64,000 bases of DNA from Chlamydomonas reinhardtii (lineage: Eukaryota > Chlorophyta > Chlorophyceae > Chlamydomonadales > Chlamydomonadaceae), in assembly GCF_000002595.2 (NCBI RefSeq), contig NC_057015.1:9315442-9379441 (forward strand). The letters are read 5' to 3'. Of this stretch, positions 45,781 through 56,668 are shown piece after piece. How positions within the stretch are numbered: the stretch's first letter is position 1; each line of letters begins with the position of its first letter. Below the pieces are notes generated by a model, which was not told the DNA's origin, did not search any database, and worked only from the letters and a program-made list of their open reading frames with translations. The position numbers and the translations under genes are program-made.

Positions 45781-47434
45781 CGTGCGGTTTTTGCCTCGAG
45801 AGGTGCCCTCTACGTCGCTTTTGCGATGGCGACGCCGCCTCGCAGGCGGCTGTATGTGGGAGGGCGGGGTGCGGGCGGCAGGCTCGGGCGCGAGCGAGGC
45901 AGGGACAGCAGGGTCGGGGGGCCAACGCTGCGCGCGAGTGGTAGGCGTTGGGCCCCTCCGCCGGGTCGCGCTGTGGCTGCATGTATTGTTGCGTGGTGCT
46001 CCTGTGTGTCGCAGCGCTGATGCTGCCACGCATAGTTCTCTTCTTGTCTGGCAGGGTCTGGCTGGAGGGCCACTCAGGCGCACACGAGGCCGTGGCGAGT
46101 GTCCCCTCCTCGCGCACCCCCGCATTGTGTTGGCGTGCCCCGGCCCCCGCAGGGGGCGCGGCGCACCCATACATTTCAGAACAAGAACAGGGGGGGCTTC
46201 GCTAAGTTGGCAAACACACGTTCCCGGCCCCCGCCGACTGTACACGGCCATTATTTACGCCATCCATTACACGAAGCTATTGTACACAAGGTAGAAGAGG
46301 CCCCAGCGACGCAGATCCGTCACCCGACTCGAGTCAGGGAACCTCAATCGCGAAAGTGACTGAGGCTGAACCATATTTTGCGCACTCTAACGCATTGAAT
46401 GAAGTCCGATGCCTCAAGAAAGGCATTTTTCAGACCGATTTCATCGCACAGGCTGGCGCTGGCCCAAGTTAATTATCAGATACGTAGATGGCTTCAATAT
46501 AAGCACTTATGTACCTGTCAGGAGGCCCGTAGGCATGTGAGCTGCGAGCGCAAGCACCTGTCCATAATACTGCCGTGCTGGCAGCCCCAAAACATGAGAC
46601 CTATGAAGCTGCGACTCTGCTATCATTATATTTGCAAAACGTGTAAGACTGAGCGGTTTCGCCGCAAGGGCGAACATGAACTTACTTCGCGACGTCCAAC
46701 TGTCCGACGTCAACGCACAGCCCCAACCCCCAGCACCGGCATCCAGATCACATATTACTTATAGTGGAGTCTGTATCTCGCGGTGGGGGACGGTATTATG
46801 ACGGGTTTTGGTGCTGTGGGGGGGGGGGGGGTCGGCAGATGGCGAGGGTGCGGGGCTGAGCTGCGGGCACGCGGGAAGCAGTCCGCGCGCGCCCTCGCTA
46901 TTTGACAGGGCATTGGCCCAGCTATTAATATTACATGAATACGTAGGTATTTAGAAGCTGCGCGGGCGAAAACGAGCGATTCTGCGTCCAGTGGATCCCA
47001 TTTCCCCAGACTCCATTTCCCCGATGAGGTGCTTGGCCCCGACCCCGACCCCGACCCCAACCCGGTCACCGGTCCGGGAGGTTGTGTGCACGCCAGCATC
47101 CGCAATACCTTTGGTCCAACGCATGTTACGACTCTGGCACAGCCTCCTTTCACCTCAGCTCTACGCCACTGTCTAATGGCCACTACCTGCACACGCCTCC
47201 TCTCGCGCTCGGCATAAAACACCGTACGTTGCGTCCCATGTCACTTGACTCCCTTAGGGGCACGCCCCATGGATCGCATGGCGGTCCGCTAGTTTTGACC
47301 CTGGCACGTCAGACTGCCACCATGCTCTCGAGCTGCAAGTTTGTATAACACTTCATGCCCTTTGAAAAGCGAGCGACACAGTCAAGCAGACTCTCAGCTG
47401 AAAGCCTTGACCGTCAAACAGCGAGCCGGCGGCG
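45781..47434. other. region without a confident gene
   Basis: The left part may hold the decayed N-terminal half of the Fanzor-like gene. From about 46250 the sequence becomes AT-richer. A 121-codon open frame at 46399-46764 (+) has basic, Cys-containing sequence but no recognisable family. A G-run lies near 46818. The right end should hold the promoter of the next gene. Confidence 0.35.
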
Positions 47435-49453
47435 ATGGCCGCGACTGCGGACAGCCTGCAGCAGCAGGTCCGAATTCTGTTTTCATATTCGTCACGCATA
47501 CATGCCCAATTGTCCTGCTTTTGCCGAAACGCCAATATGCAGGTCGACGAAATTTGCGCATGCTGCCCGGTGCTCAGCCCTGCGATTATTCCCAGCGGCT
47601 ATGAAACCCAGGACCTGGTGGAGCTGATGCAAAATGCTGGTGAGCGGCTCCATTCTATTGAGCTCGTCGCGGCCTTTCCGGCGGCCGGGGCAACCACCGG
47701 CGCCAGGCCGCACACCTGCCCGGCCCTCCACCTGCTCGGAACCCATCGGACCCTTCTGGCGCCCATAACCCGCCTACAGGCCGGGAGTCGGTGCAGGCGT
47801 TTGAGGAGCTGCTGGAGGGGGCGGGGAGAGGCGTAACGTGCTGCTGCGTGTGCGGGGCGGACGGCACGCCCTCCACCAGCGGCGGGGGCTCAGATGACGA
47901 CAGCGACGGGGAGGGCGACGCCTCGCTCTACTTCACAGTGCTGACGGGGCTGAGCTTCAAAGATCGGACAGTGGCAATGAAGCGCGCAGGAGTGAGTTAC
48001 GATGTCGTACTGGCGGGCGCGGCACACGGTACCGTCTCGGGAAACGCTTGTTGAGGGGGAGCCGTGTACGCGAGGCGCTGCAAGGCCGCTCCTGCGCTGA
48101 CCTGCGGTCTTGCCTCGCCCTTGACCATAGTTCGCATGCGGGCAGTGTCGGGCGCTGCGGAGCACCAACCGCATGATACGGTTCGCGGCGCTGCGTGTGG
48201 GCGCCGACGCGCCGGCCGATGACGACGACGAGGAGCAGGGGTGAGCAGCTGTTGGGTCTTGGGACCCTTTGGCCCTTGCGTTGTGGTAGCACATGCGTTT
48301 CCTCCTCTTCCTCTTGCTGGTGTTTTGTGCCGCCACCGCCACCGCCGTCGCCGCCTGGTGTTCGGACCGGAGCTCCCGCCTGGGAGCAACGGTGGAGCGC
48401 AGTTTGGGTACATGTGCAGGCTTGCCAACGCGCCCTGTGCTTTGGGAGCTCGCTGCACCCCTCCCCCACACACACGTACACACACGCACATACACACCCT
48501 GATATCCTGGTCCTCTGGTCCTCCGCCTCCCTGGTGTGGGCCCAGGGACTCCGGCTCGCGGCTGCTGGCGCTGGCGGCGCACCTGGCGTCCGTGAACCGC
48601 GCGCCCGACAGCCTGCAGGCCTCGCCCGAGGGCCTGGCGGTGTGGCTGCAGGAGCTCTACTGCCGCGCGCATGCGCTGCAGGTGGTGGCCAGGTGGGGGC
48701 AGCGGGGGCAGCCGGGGGGGGCCGGTGGCTATTGGTGGTAGCGGTGGTGTCGGGTCAGGCACGGGGCGGCTGTTTGGGGTGTGGTGGCTGGGGGGGGGGG
48801 GGGTTAGCTCGGCTCGCAAATGGTTCTGCAGCGCTCATCGTGGCGGCGCCCGCTATCTGCACGCACGTTCAGGCCCTGCTGTCCATCTGTCCTGCCTGTG
48901 CTGCCAGGCGTCTCTTGAAGTTGTCATGCCCCCATTCCGTTCACCTGCCAACAGCAACCTGGGCGGCTGGCGTTGTGTGGGCCCCACGGGCCAGGTGCTG
49001 CGCCTGGCACGGCCCAAGGATGTGGTGGCCGCCGCGCGCGCCCTGCTGCAGCCGCCAGAAGAGGAGGCGGCGCAGAAGCCGCGGAAGGAGGGCCGCAAGA
49101 AGCAGGCGGCGGCGGGCAAGCAGGTTGTAGCAGCGGGGCAGCAGGCGGCGGCGGTCGCCGGCAAGGGCGCGGGCAAGGCGGCGCAGGCCAAGCAGGAGCC
49201 GCCGAAGGCGGCGGCGGGGCCCCAAAAGGGGCAAGCTGTAGCGGCTTTGAAGCAGCAGCAGCAACAACAGCAGGCAGGGGCGGGCAAGAAGCGGTCTGCG
49301 GTGGAGGTGGCGGCCGATCAGGAGGCGCCGCGTGCAGCAGGGAAAAAGGCCAAGGGCGGGGCCCCGCCGCCGCAGGCGAAGCCCGCCAAGCCGGCAGCCG
49401 CGGCCAAGGCGCCGGTGCCCCAGGGCGGCAAGGCGGGCAAGCGGGTGAGGTAG
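47435..49453 (+). CDS. unrecognised protein with CxxC motifs and Lys/Ala-rich tail
   Basis: Five exons: 47435-47639, 47780-47991, 48131-48240, 48546-48692, 48955-49453; all phases agree, 390 residues. The N-terminal 70 residues are Cys-rich (CFCRNANMQVDEICACC). Residues about 90-140 hold TCCCVCGADG and, after an acidic Ser/Asp stretch, FACGQC, which together could form a four-Cys zinc site. An acidic DDDDEEQ run follows, then an Ala/Leu-rich helical part (LLALAAHLASVN) and the block NLGGWRCVGPTGQVLRL. The last 130 residues are Lys/Ala/Gln-rich low complexity with basic clusters (GKKRSAVE, GKKAKGG) that could be nuclear localisation signals. The exon 5 acceptor at 48954 was chosen because an earlier CAG shifts into a non-protein-like frame. 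A nuclear or nucleic-acid-binding role is a guess. Confidence 0.65.
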
Positions 49454-50410
49454 TGGCATGGGTCGAGAGTGTGACCGGCGTGAGGTGTGGACTGGAACCG
49501 GCAGGCCAGGGTGCGCACGGCGTGCGTGATGGACTGGCGCGGAGCCGCGCACGCAGTCGGTATGACGGTGTAGTTGTTTCATTGCGGTGACCACGCCGCC
49601 CTGTATGAGGAATTGATTGTGTATGCGGCAGTTTCGACTCTCGAGTCTTGGAGTTGACGGGATTCGGACTGCCGGACACTCGGACAGCTGCGTGCGCATG
49701 GGCTGCCGCGCCCGATGGGGCCGGCGCACTGGGGCGCGTTTGAATGCTTGATGATTGGACTGCGTGAGCCTGTGAGGAGTAGCACGTGGAAGAGTCCTGA
49801 AGTTTTGGAGCACGGGACCCCTTGAAAGCCCAGGGTGAACGTGAAGGCATGTGAGGAGGCCGCGCAGTGACGAGGAGGCGGGGAGGTGTGCCACAGCCTC
49901 AAAAGTGAAAGCACAAGAGTACAAGAGACGGTGGCCCGCACTTCAACTGGCGCACATTTGAATGCATGCCAAACTCCCACACGGGTAGTTCCTCGCCAGC
50001 AACTGGCCTTTTGCGTCGCGTGAGCGAGCGGGCAATCCAGTTTTTGTTCAGTCAATCGTGCAAAACCTTCCGGCGCGCAGCTCGCATCATGCGACTGCAT
50101 GCTGTATTCTGCACATAGTACTTCAGACTACTTCTAGCTCCTAGCCAAAACGATCTGAATTGTTACCTCTTCCTCGCGACTCAGCACCTAGCGCTATCTT
50201 GCTTTTTGTCACTGTCCAGCTGCCCTTGCACGCGCCTACTGTAACGTACCTGTATCGGGGGCCTAAACCTTGCTAGCCTGAGGTTGTCGTGCGCTCCTCG
50301 CCTTGGTCTCCGGCCGGGCCTAGCAATTTTCGCGCTCTAGCGCTGATTCGCGCGCCCGCCGCTGCCCTTGGCCTATTTTGTTTCAAAAGGGCCAACTGGC
50401 CCTAGAACTA
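49454..50410. other. intergenic, 3' UTR plus CNOT9 promoter
   Basis: About 950 bp without recognisable genes. A TGTAA at 50240 could end the left transcript, but the 3' UTR would then be long. Confidence 0.4.
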
Positions 50411-53089
50411 ATGGCTGCAAGCACGCTCGGGGATGCGCAGCAGGTCGAATCCTTTGTGCACCAGCTCATAAATCCTGCGACACGCGAGAATGCGTTGTTG
50501 GAGCTGAGCAAGAAGCGGGAGAATTTCCCGGAGCTTGCGCCCTACCTCTGGCACTCCTTCGGGGCAATCGCGGCGCTGCTTCAGGAGATCGTGGCCATTT
50601 ACCCGCTGCTCTCGCCGCCGTCGTTGACAGCACATGCATCAAATCGCGTGTGCAATGCTCTGGCGCTGCTGCAATGCGTGGCGTCTCACAATGAGACGAG
50701 GGCACTGTTCCTCCAAGGTGCGGGGAGTGGGGCGCAGGGGGCGGTAGCCGGCAGGCGCCGTCTTGGTGGACGCGGACGTTGCATTGAAGGAAAGGGGGGT
50801 CGGGGCATGGGTTCGGGATATGCGGGTTAAATACGACAGAGCAGGCAGCCTTCGGCCGGCACGTGGGGCTAGCGCGCGAGGGGGGTTGCAGTGTTGACAC
50901 GCCGTGCGAATTTGGCAGGGGGATTGGTGGGGCTGCTTCGACACAGCACCAGCATGTGCGGGGTGCGGCGGCGTGCCATGTGACGAGCAGCCAAGTACAA
51001 TGCGCTGTGAGAGATGCATGGCAGTCTGGGCCGCTGCGCTTTCGCTGACCTTGCCGACCCTGTTGGCCCCCCCCCTCGCAGCGCACATCCCGCTCTTCCT
51101 GTACCCCTTCCTCCAAACCATGAGCAAAACGCGGCCGTTCGAGTACCTGCGCCTGACCAGCCTGGGCGTGATCGGCGCGCTGGTCAAGGTGAGCGACGGA
51201 GTGGACAGCTGTCCCGGGAGCTGCAGCTAGGCAGCTGGTTTGGGGGCACCGGGCTCAGCGGCGCGGCGAGCGGCGTGGCCGGCAGTGTGGGTGGAGTTGA
51301 TACGGAGGGCGCTATCTGGGGCATGAAGTCGGCTATTGGGCTAGGGGCAGCAGCTCCCAGCTCCAGGCGGTAAGGGGCTGCCGTTTTGGCGGCAGCAGGC
51401 GTCTGCGACAGTGCTGGCATGCTCAGGGGCGGTATTTGTGCTGATGCCATGGGCGAGGGGCCGTGGGGTTGGGGATGGCGGTATTGATGGAGTGGCCAGC
51501 ACTTTGGGCTGAAGGCGACAGGGCAAGCCTGCAGTAAAAGCGCGCGGATCTACGCTCGCACTTTCAGCGGCTGGCGTGCACTTCCTGCAGCAGTGCAGCC
51601 TTCAGGCTCGGCACGCGTGATCGCCAGATGATGGCTCCATGCAATACACGGCAACCCTGGGGCCGTTGCCTGCTGCACCCGGTGTCAGATGTCGCCCTGT
51701 GAGTCCCGCCAAACCCCACACCACCCATCTGTCCACACACCCAAGCGGCCCCCACTCCCGCACCGACGTTGGCACGCTACCCCCCCCCCCCCAATATTTA
51801 CCATGGAACCTCCCCAGGTGGACGACACGGACGTGATCAACTTCCTGCTGTCCACCGAGATCATCCCGCTGTGCCTGCGCACCATGGAGATCGGCACGGA
51901 GCTGTCCAAGACCGTGGCCACCTTCATCGTGCAGAAGATCCTGCTGGACGACGTGAGTGAGAGGGATCGAGGGGCGAGGCAGGCAGGGATAAGGCGGGAG
52001 GGAGGGCGGGCGGGCGGGAGGGAGGTGGTGTCCGTTCTGCGTGCCGTGCGCCGCGGGCGCGCAGAGCTCCTTCGGTGGCGGCGGGAAGACGGGTGGCAGG
52101 CTGCAGGTCTACGGACCGCCATGCATGCACGCACCTCGCAGTGCGGAAAGCCGCAGCGCCTTTGTCCACGCACCCTCCGCCTCCTCCACACGCCTCATAA
52201 GTAGGTCCTGCTCTTGCCCCACCACATCTCCCCCTACCTACACGCAGGTGGGCCTGAACTACATCTGCGCCACTGCCGAGCGCTTCTTCGCGGTGGGCGC
52301 CGTGCTGGGCAACATGGTGGTGGCGCAGGCGCAGATGGTGGACCAGCCCAGCCAGCGGCTGCTCAAGCACATCATCCGCTGCTACCTGCGCCTGTCCGAC
52401 AACCCGCGGTGAGGCAGGCGGCGGGAGGGGCGGCAGGCGGAAGGGGATGGGGGAATTGGACTGAGAGGGCGGGAAAATGGGGGAGGGTCTTCGGGTGCGC
52501 CGGCCCTGATGTGGGTCATGCATGATGGGACGATTGGGTTTGCATGCGGCCGTTTGTGGGTCGAGCTAATGGACGCAACTGGGGTTGTGCAGGCGACGAA
52601 TACAGCGGCATGTGTGATCAAGACGATGGCAGCCCAACGGCGCTGACCCACTTCCCCTGCCTACCCGCCTCCTGCCTGCCTGCCTTGCCGTCATCACCTG
52701 CTGCCACCCTCTGTCCCCCCCCCCACCACCACCACCACCTGCAGCGCGCGCGAGGCGCTGCGGTCCTGCCTGCCGGAGCTGCTGCGCAACACGCAGTTCA
52801 CGGCGTGCCTGAAGAACGACGACACCACGCGCAGGTGAGGGCGGGGCAGAAGAAGGGGTCACTGGGGTGCGGCCACTTACTTGGGGAGGGGCCGTGCTTG
52901 CAGCCCAGCCCAAGCTAGGAAGCCATGCAATGAGTTGGGGGCAAATGACCTTGGGGGCAAACCCCCTCCCTCCCCCGCCTGTCCTGCAGGTGGCTGGCGC
53001 AGCTGCTCATGAACGTGGGCTTCTCCGACTCCGCCGCGGCACTGGGTGCGCCCGACGTGGTGCAGCCATCGCCCGTCATGGGCGCGTGA
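50411..53089 (+). CDS. CNOT9: CCR4-NOT complex subunit CNOT9 / RCD1
   Basis: Six exons: 50411-50717, 51082-51188, 51818-51952, 52248-52408, 52745-52834, 52990-53089; 299 residues, the same length as human CNOT9. Armadillo-like helical repeats are recognisable throughout: [100 protein letters not shown] and [24 protein letters not shown]9 is a scaffold of the CCR4-NOT deadenylase that binds NOT1 and recruits mRNA decay factors. The ATG at 50411 is the first in frame after a likely 5' UTR. A TGTAA at 53721 can end the transcript. A paralog follows directly downstream on the same strand. Confidence 0.93.
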
Positions 53090-53880
53090 GGGGCGTGAGG
53101 GGCCTGGCCTGGCGCTCCCGCTGCCGCCCGCTCGGTTGGCCGCGGGCCAGACCCACCCCGCCCTGACACGCGCTTGGCGAGGGTTGGGCAGGAGCCAGGG
53201 CCGCGGCAGGCAAAGCTGGAGGCGGAGCAGTGATGCGCGGGTCCATACAGGGCCTTGGTGGTGTATCGGGGCGAGCCAAAAGGAGTGGGGAGCCGTGGTC
53301 GGGGCGCGTGGGTGCGCCCATTGCGTCTGTGCTCTGCACTAGGTGGTAGACACCGCTGCTGCACTACGGGCGCAGACCGGTGGCGGTGTGCTGGGTCCAT
53401 GTGGGGGCCGGGGGCCTCCGGGTCCTGTCGGTCGCTGCATGCGGCACAGGGCGGCTGAAGCACAGCCACTAGGACACATCGGGCATGGCTGGACGCCGAT
53501 GCGTGTGATCCATGTGTGTGAGCCGGGGCAAGGAGCTCAGGGAGGTTGGGGCGCGGGTGGGTGTGCGGGGAGGAAGGCGCAGTGGCTAGGGTGCGGAGAG
53601 GGTGAAGGGAGGCGGTCGGCTGGGTGCCACTACGGCATGAGGCGCCGCATCCCGCGCATGCCCGCAGTATCTAAGCATGCTCGGCGACGAGCCACAAGCT
53701 GTGCGTGCACTGACTTTGCATGTAAAGCCCAGCCGAGAACTACTGCGCCGCTCCCATTTTGGCGCCAAAACGTAGTTCTTGTCCCGCTGCAGCCAGTCAC
53801 TTGTGCCAGCTCGAGCAGCAGCCCTCCAGGCTAGCTAGCCGCCAAAGGAACACACGCTGACACAGACACGCACAGAGCAA
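53090..53880. other. spacer between the tandem CNOT9 genes
   Basis: This 790-bp spacer begins with 3' UTR sequence nearly the same as that after the second copy. It contains a TGTAA at 53721. The remainder should be the promoter and 5' UTR of the second gene. Confidence 0.45.
53721..53725 (+). terminator. TGTAA poly(A) signal
   Basis: This is a Chlamydomonas-type poly(A) pentamer between the two CNOT9 genes, 160 bp before the next ATG. Confidence 0.5.
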
Positions 53881-55498
53881 ATGGACGAGACGCAGGTTGT
53901 GGAGCACTTGGTGCTTTGGCTCATCCAGCCCCAAACGCGCGACCAGGCACTTCTCGAGCTCAGCAAACGGCGCGAGACGTTTCCGGACCTGGCCTGCTAC
54001 CTCTGGCACAGCTTCGGCGCCATAGCGGTGCTGCTGCAGGAGATCGCGGCGACCTACCCGATGCTCTCGCCGCCCGCGGTGGCCGCCCATGTGTCCAACC
54101 GCGTCTGCAACGCGCTGGCGCTGCTGCAGTGCGTGGCCTCACACAGCGCCACGCGCATCCCCTTCCTGCAGGGTGAGGCCGGCGGGGGGCCGGGGGCCGT
54201 GCGGAGTGGGAATCGAACGAGCCAGGGGCGGCACAGCGCATGTGTGTTTTCTGTCAACCGTATTTGACACGGTCGGGTACTACAGCGCCGACGGCAACTT
54301 GGGCCCCCGTCCCCGTTCCGTTCGTCCCTACTCCCTATGCAGCCAACCTCCCCGTCTTCCTCTACCCCTTCCTGGCCATCGAGAGCAAGGCCCGCCCGCT
54401 CGAGTACCTGCGCCTGACCAGCCTGGGTGTGATTGGCGCGCTGGTCAAGGTGAGCGAGCGGGCTGCGTGGGAGCCAGCCGCCTGGGGAGCTGCGGCTAGG
54501 TAGCCAGCTGGGGAGGGGGCGCAGGGCCCTGACGGCGCAAGCGACTGACCGGAGTCAGGCGCTGCCTGCGGTGGGCGTGCGCGGCACGGCTTCTGGCCAG
54601 CACTGGTGCCCCACGTCCTTGCGAGAGGAAGTAGGGAGGCGGAGGGGAGCGAGGTGGAGGAGGGGAGGATCGGGAGGAGGAGGGGGTGTGTGGGCAGCGG
54701 TCTTCGGGGCGGAGTCCTTGGCTCCGTTCGCCCCTGGCAGACAGGCGTGCACACGTCTGCGGCAGTCATGTGGGTACATGTGGAGTGAGGCCGCCTGTGT
54801 GCGGCACCACAGGCGGATGAGACGCCCGTCATTAGCTTCCTTCTGGGGACCGAGATTGTGCCGCTGTGCCTGAAGGTATGGCCGCAATTGAAGAGGTCAC
54901 TGGAAAGGCAGGGGGGAGATGGCTTGGGGTCGTGAGGAGGAAGCGGGTTTGCATTACATACACACACACACTTGTTGTTTCTTCAATACAGACACACTTA
55001 TTCCTTGGGTCTCTGCCTTTCAGGTGATGGAGATTGGTACGGAGCTGTCCAAGACCGTGGCCACCTTCATTATGCAGAAGATCCTTCTGGACGACGTGCG
55101 TAAGGCTAGGGGCAGGGAGGCAGGGGTGAGAGGCGCCAGTGGGAGGGAGGGATGTGAGGGGTCTGTCACACGATGTGCGGCTGCGGGCGTGGGGTGCACA
55201 TGTGGAATGTGCCGCTAGCCGCAGCACATGTGTACATGCACATGCATCGTCGTTGGCTGCTCTGTTTGCATAATGGCTCAACCAGGGGCCGCACTGAAAC
55301 CTTACAACACTGTGGGTCGCAATGGGTTGACGCACGTGCATCAGGGACAGAGCCCCTGCAGCACTGCAGCCACCTATCCTCTCATACCATCCACGCCAAG
55401 CACGCCCACTGCACACACACACACACGGTAACATCCGTAAACCGTCGCTTTGCTGCATCGCATACACTGTCTTTGCGCAACGTTCTCCTTGTGCTCTT

Positions 55499-55533
<35 letters not shown>

Positions 55534-56668
55534 TACAGACAACTGTTCATGAGCTTTGTTTTCCTTGTGCGCCTTCAAACGTAGCCAACACGCACACGCA
55601 GGTGGGCTTGAACTACGTCTGCGCCACTCCCGAGCGCTTCTTCGCCGTCACCGGGCTGCTGGGGGCGCTGGTTGCCGGCGGCAAGGGCGGCGTCTGCGCA
55701 GGTGCCGGCGGCGCCAATGGCAGCAACCACTCTCTCGGCGCGCTGTCCGTGGCGCCTCAGCAACCACAGCACCAGTACCGCCCGCAGCTGTCAGACCATC
55801 AGCACTTGGAACAGTACAACTACCAGCACCAGCACCAGCACCAGCACCAAGAGCAGCCGCACCACCAGCAGCAACTGCAGCAACTGCAGCACCAGCAGCA
55901 GGAGCCGTACAGCAACGGGCACATGGCGAATGGCGGGCAGCGGCAGCTGGCCCCGCATGCGAACGCTTCCGGCGGCGACGGCGGCGGCGGCGGCGGCGGC
56001 GGTCAGCCCAGCCAGCGGCTGCTCAAGCACATCATCCGCTGCTACCTGCGCCTGTCCGACAACCCGCGGTGGGGCAGGCGGCGGGAGGGGCGGCGGGGGC
56101 AGGATGAGGTGTGTGTGTGTGGGGGTGTAGATACCAAACCGAACCCAACGCAGAAGAAGGGGTGATGGACGGGTGCTAGGGAGCGCCTGTGTATACGCAT
56201 GCCGTGTAGGCAGCACATACACAGTGCCGCATCTCATGACCCTGTTTCTCAACAACGCAAAATTCCGGTGCTCCTGTGCCACAGCGCCCGCAGCGCTCTG
56301 CGCTCCTGCCTGCCGGAGGCGCTGGTCAACCCGGCCGCCGCCGCCGCCACAGCGGGGCTCATCGGGGCTGACAACCCCTCACGCAAGTGAGTGCTTCAGC
56401 CTGTGATGTGCAGTAGTGGCTGTATGCGGTGTGCAGTCTTGGGTCTTGCGTGCATGACTTGGCACGGTACTCAACATACACGCTCGCGTGTGGCCTCAAT
56501 AATGCCCTCCGCCATCCCCGCCCTCCGCTCCCTCCTTCTCCCCCTCCCTCCCCCGCCTGTCCTGACAGGTGGCTGGCGCAGCTGCTCATGAACGTGGGCT
56601 TCTCCGACTCGGCCGCGGCACTGGGTGCGCCCGACGTGGTGCAGCCATCGCCCGTCATGGGCGCGTGA
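53881..56668 (+). CDS. CNOT9/RCD1 paralog with Gln/His-rich insertion
   Basis: Seven exons: 53881-54172, 54343-54449, 54813-54875, 55024-55095, 55602-56068, 56285-56386, 56569-56668; 400 residues. It keeps the CNOT9 core ([101 protein letters not shown]). The single exon 3 of the upstream copy is split here by a 148-bp intron after LCLK; the two pieces add up to the same 135 nt. Exon 5 carries about 105 extra residues, rich in Gly, Gln and His ([17 protein letters not shown]), between the helix [10 protein letters not shown] and the conserved QPSQRLL. The last exon is almost identical to that of the upstream gene, whereas exon 1 is much more diverged. It may be a specialised CCR4-NOT subunit. 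Confidence 0.9.
55440..55530 (+). repeat. intron-borne repeat family 2, copy B, with (AC)n tail
   Basis: It contains GTCGCTTTGCTGCATCGC, CTTTGCG and TCCTTGTGCTCTTTAACAC, followed by an AC tract. It matches 32010-32078. Here it lies in the sense direction in intron 4 of the CNOT9 paralog, toward the 3' splice site. Confidence 0.7.
56112..56162 (-). repeat. intron repeat family 1, diverged left-part copy
   Basis: On the plus strand GTAGATACCAAACCGAACCC resembles the reversed left half of family 1. It lies near the 5' end of intron 5 of the CNOT9 paralog. Confidence 0.45.

Noticed and set aside
45460-46251. 263-codon minus-strand ORF as the intact N-terminal half of the Fanzor-like protein
   Set aside because: No RuvC-I motif or recognisable domain could be seen and the frame does not join the conserved C-terminal pieces.
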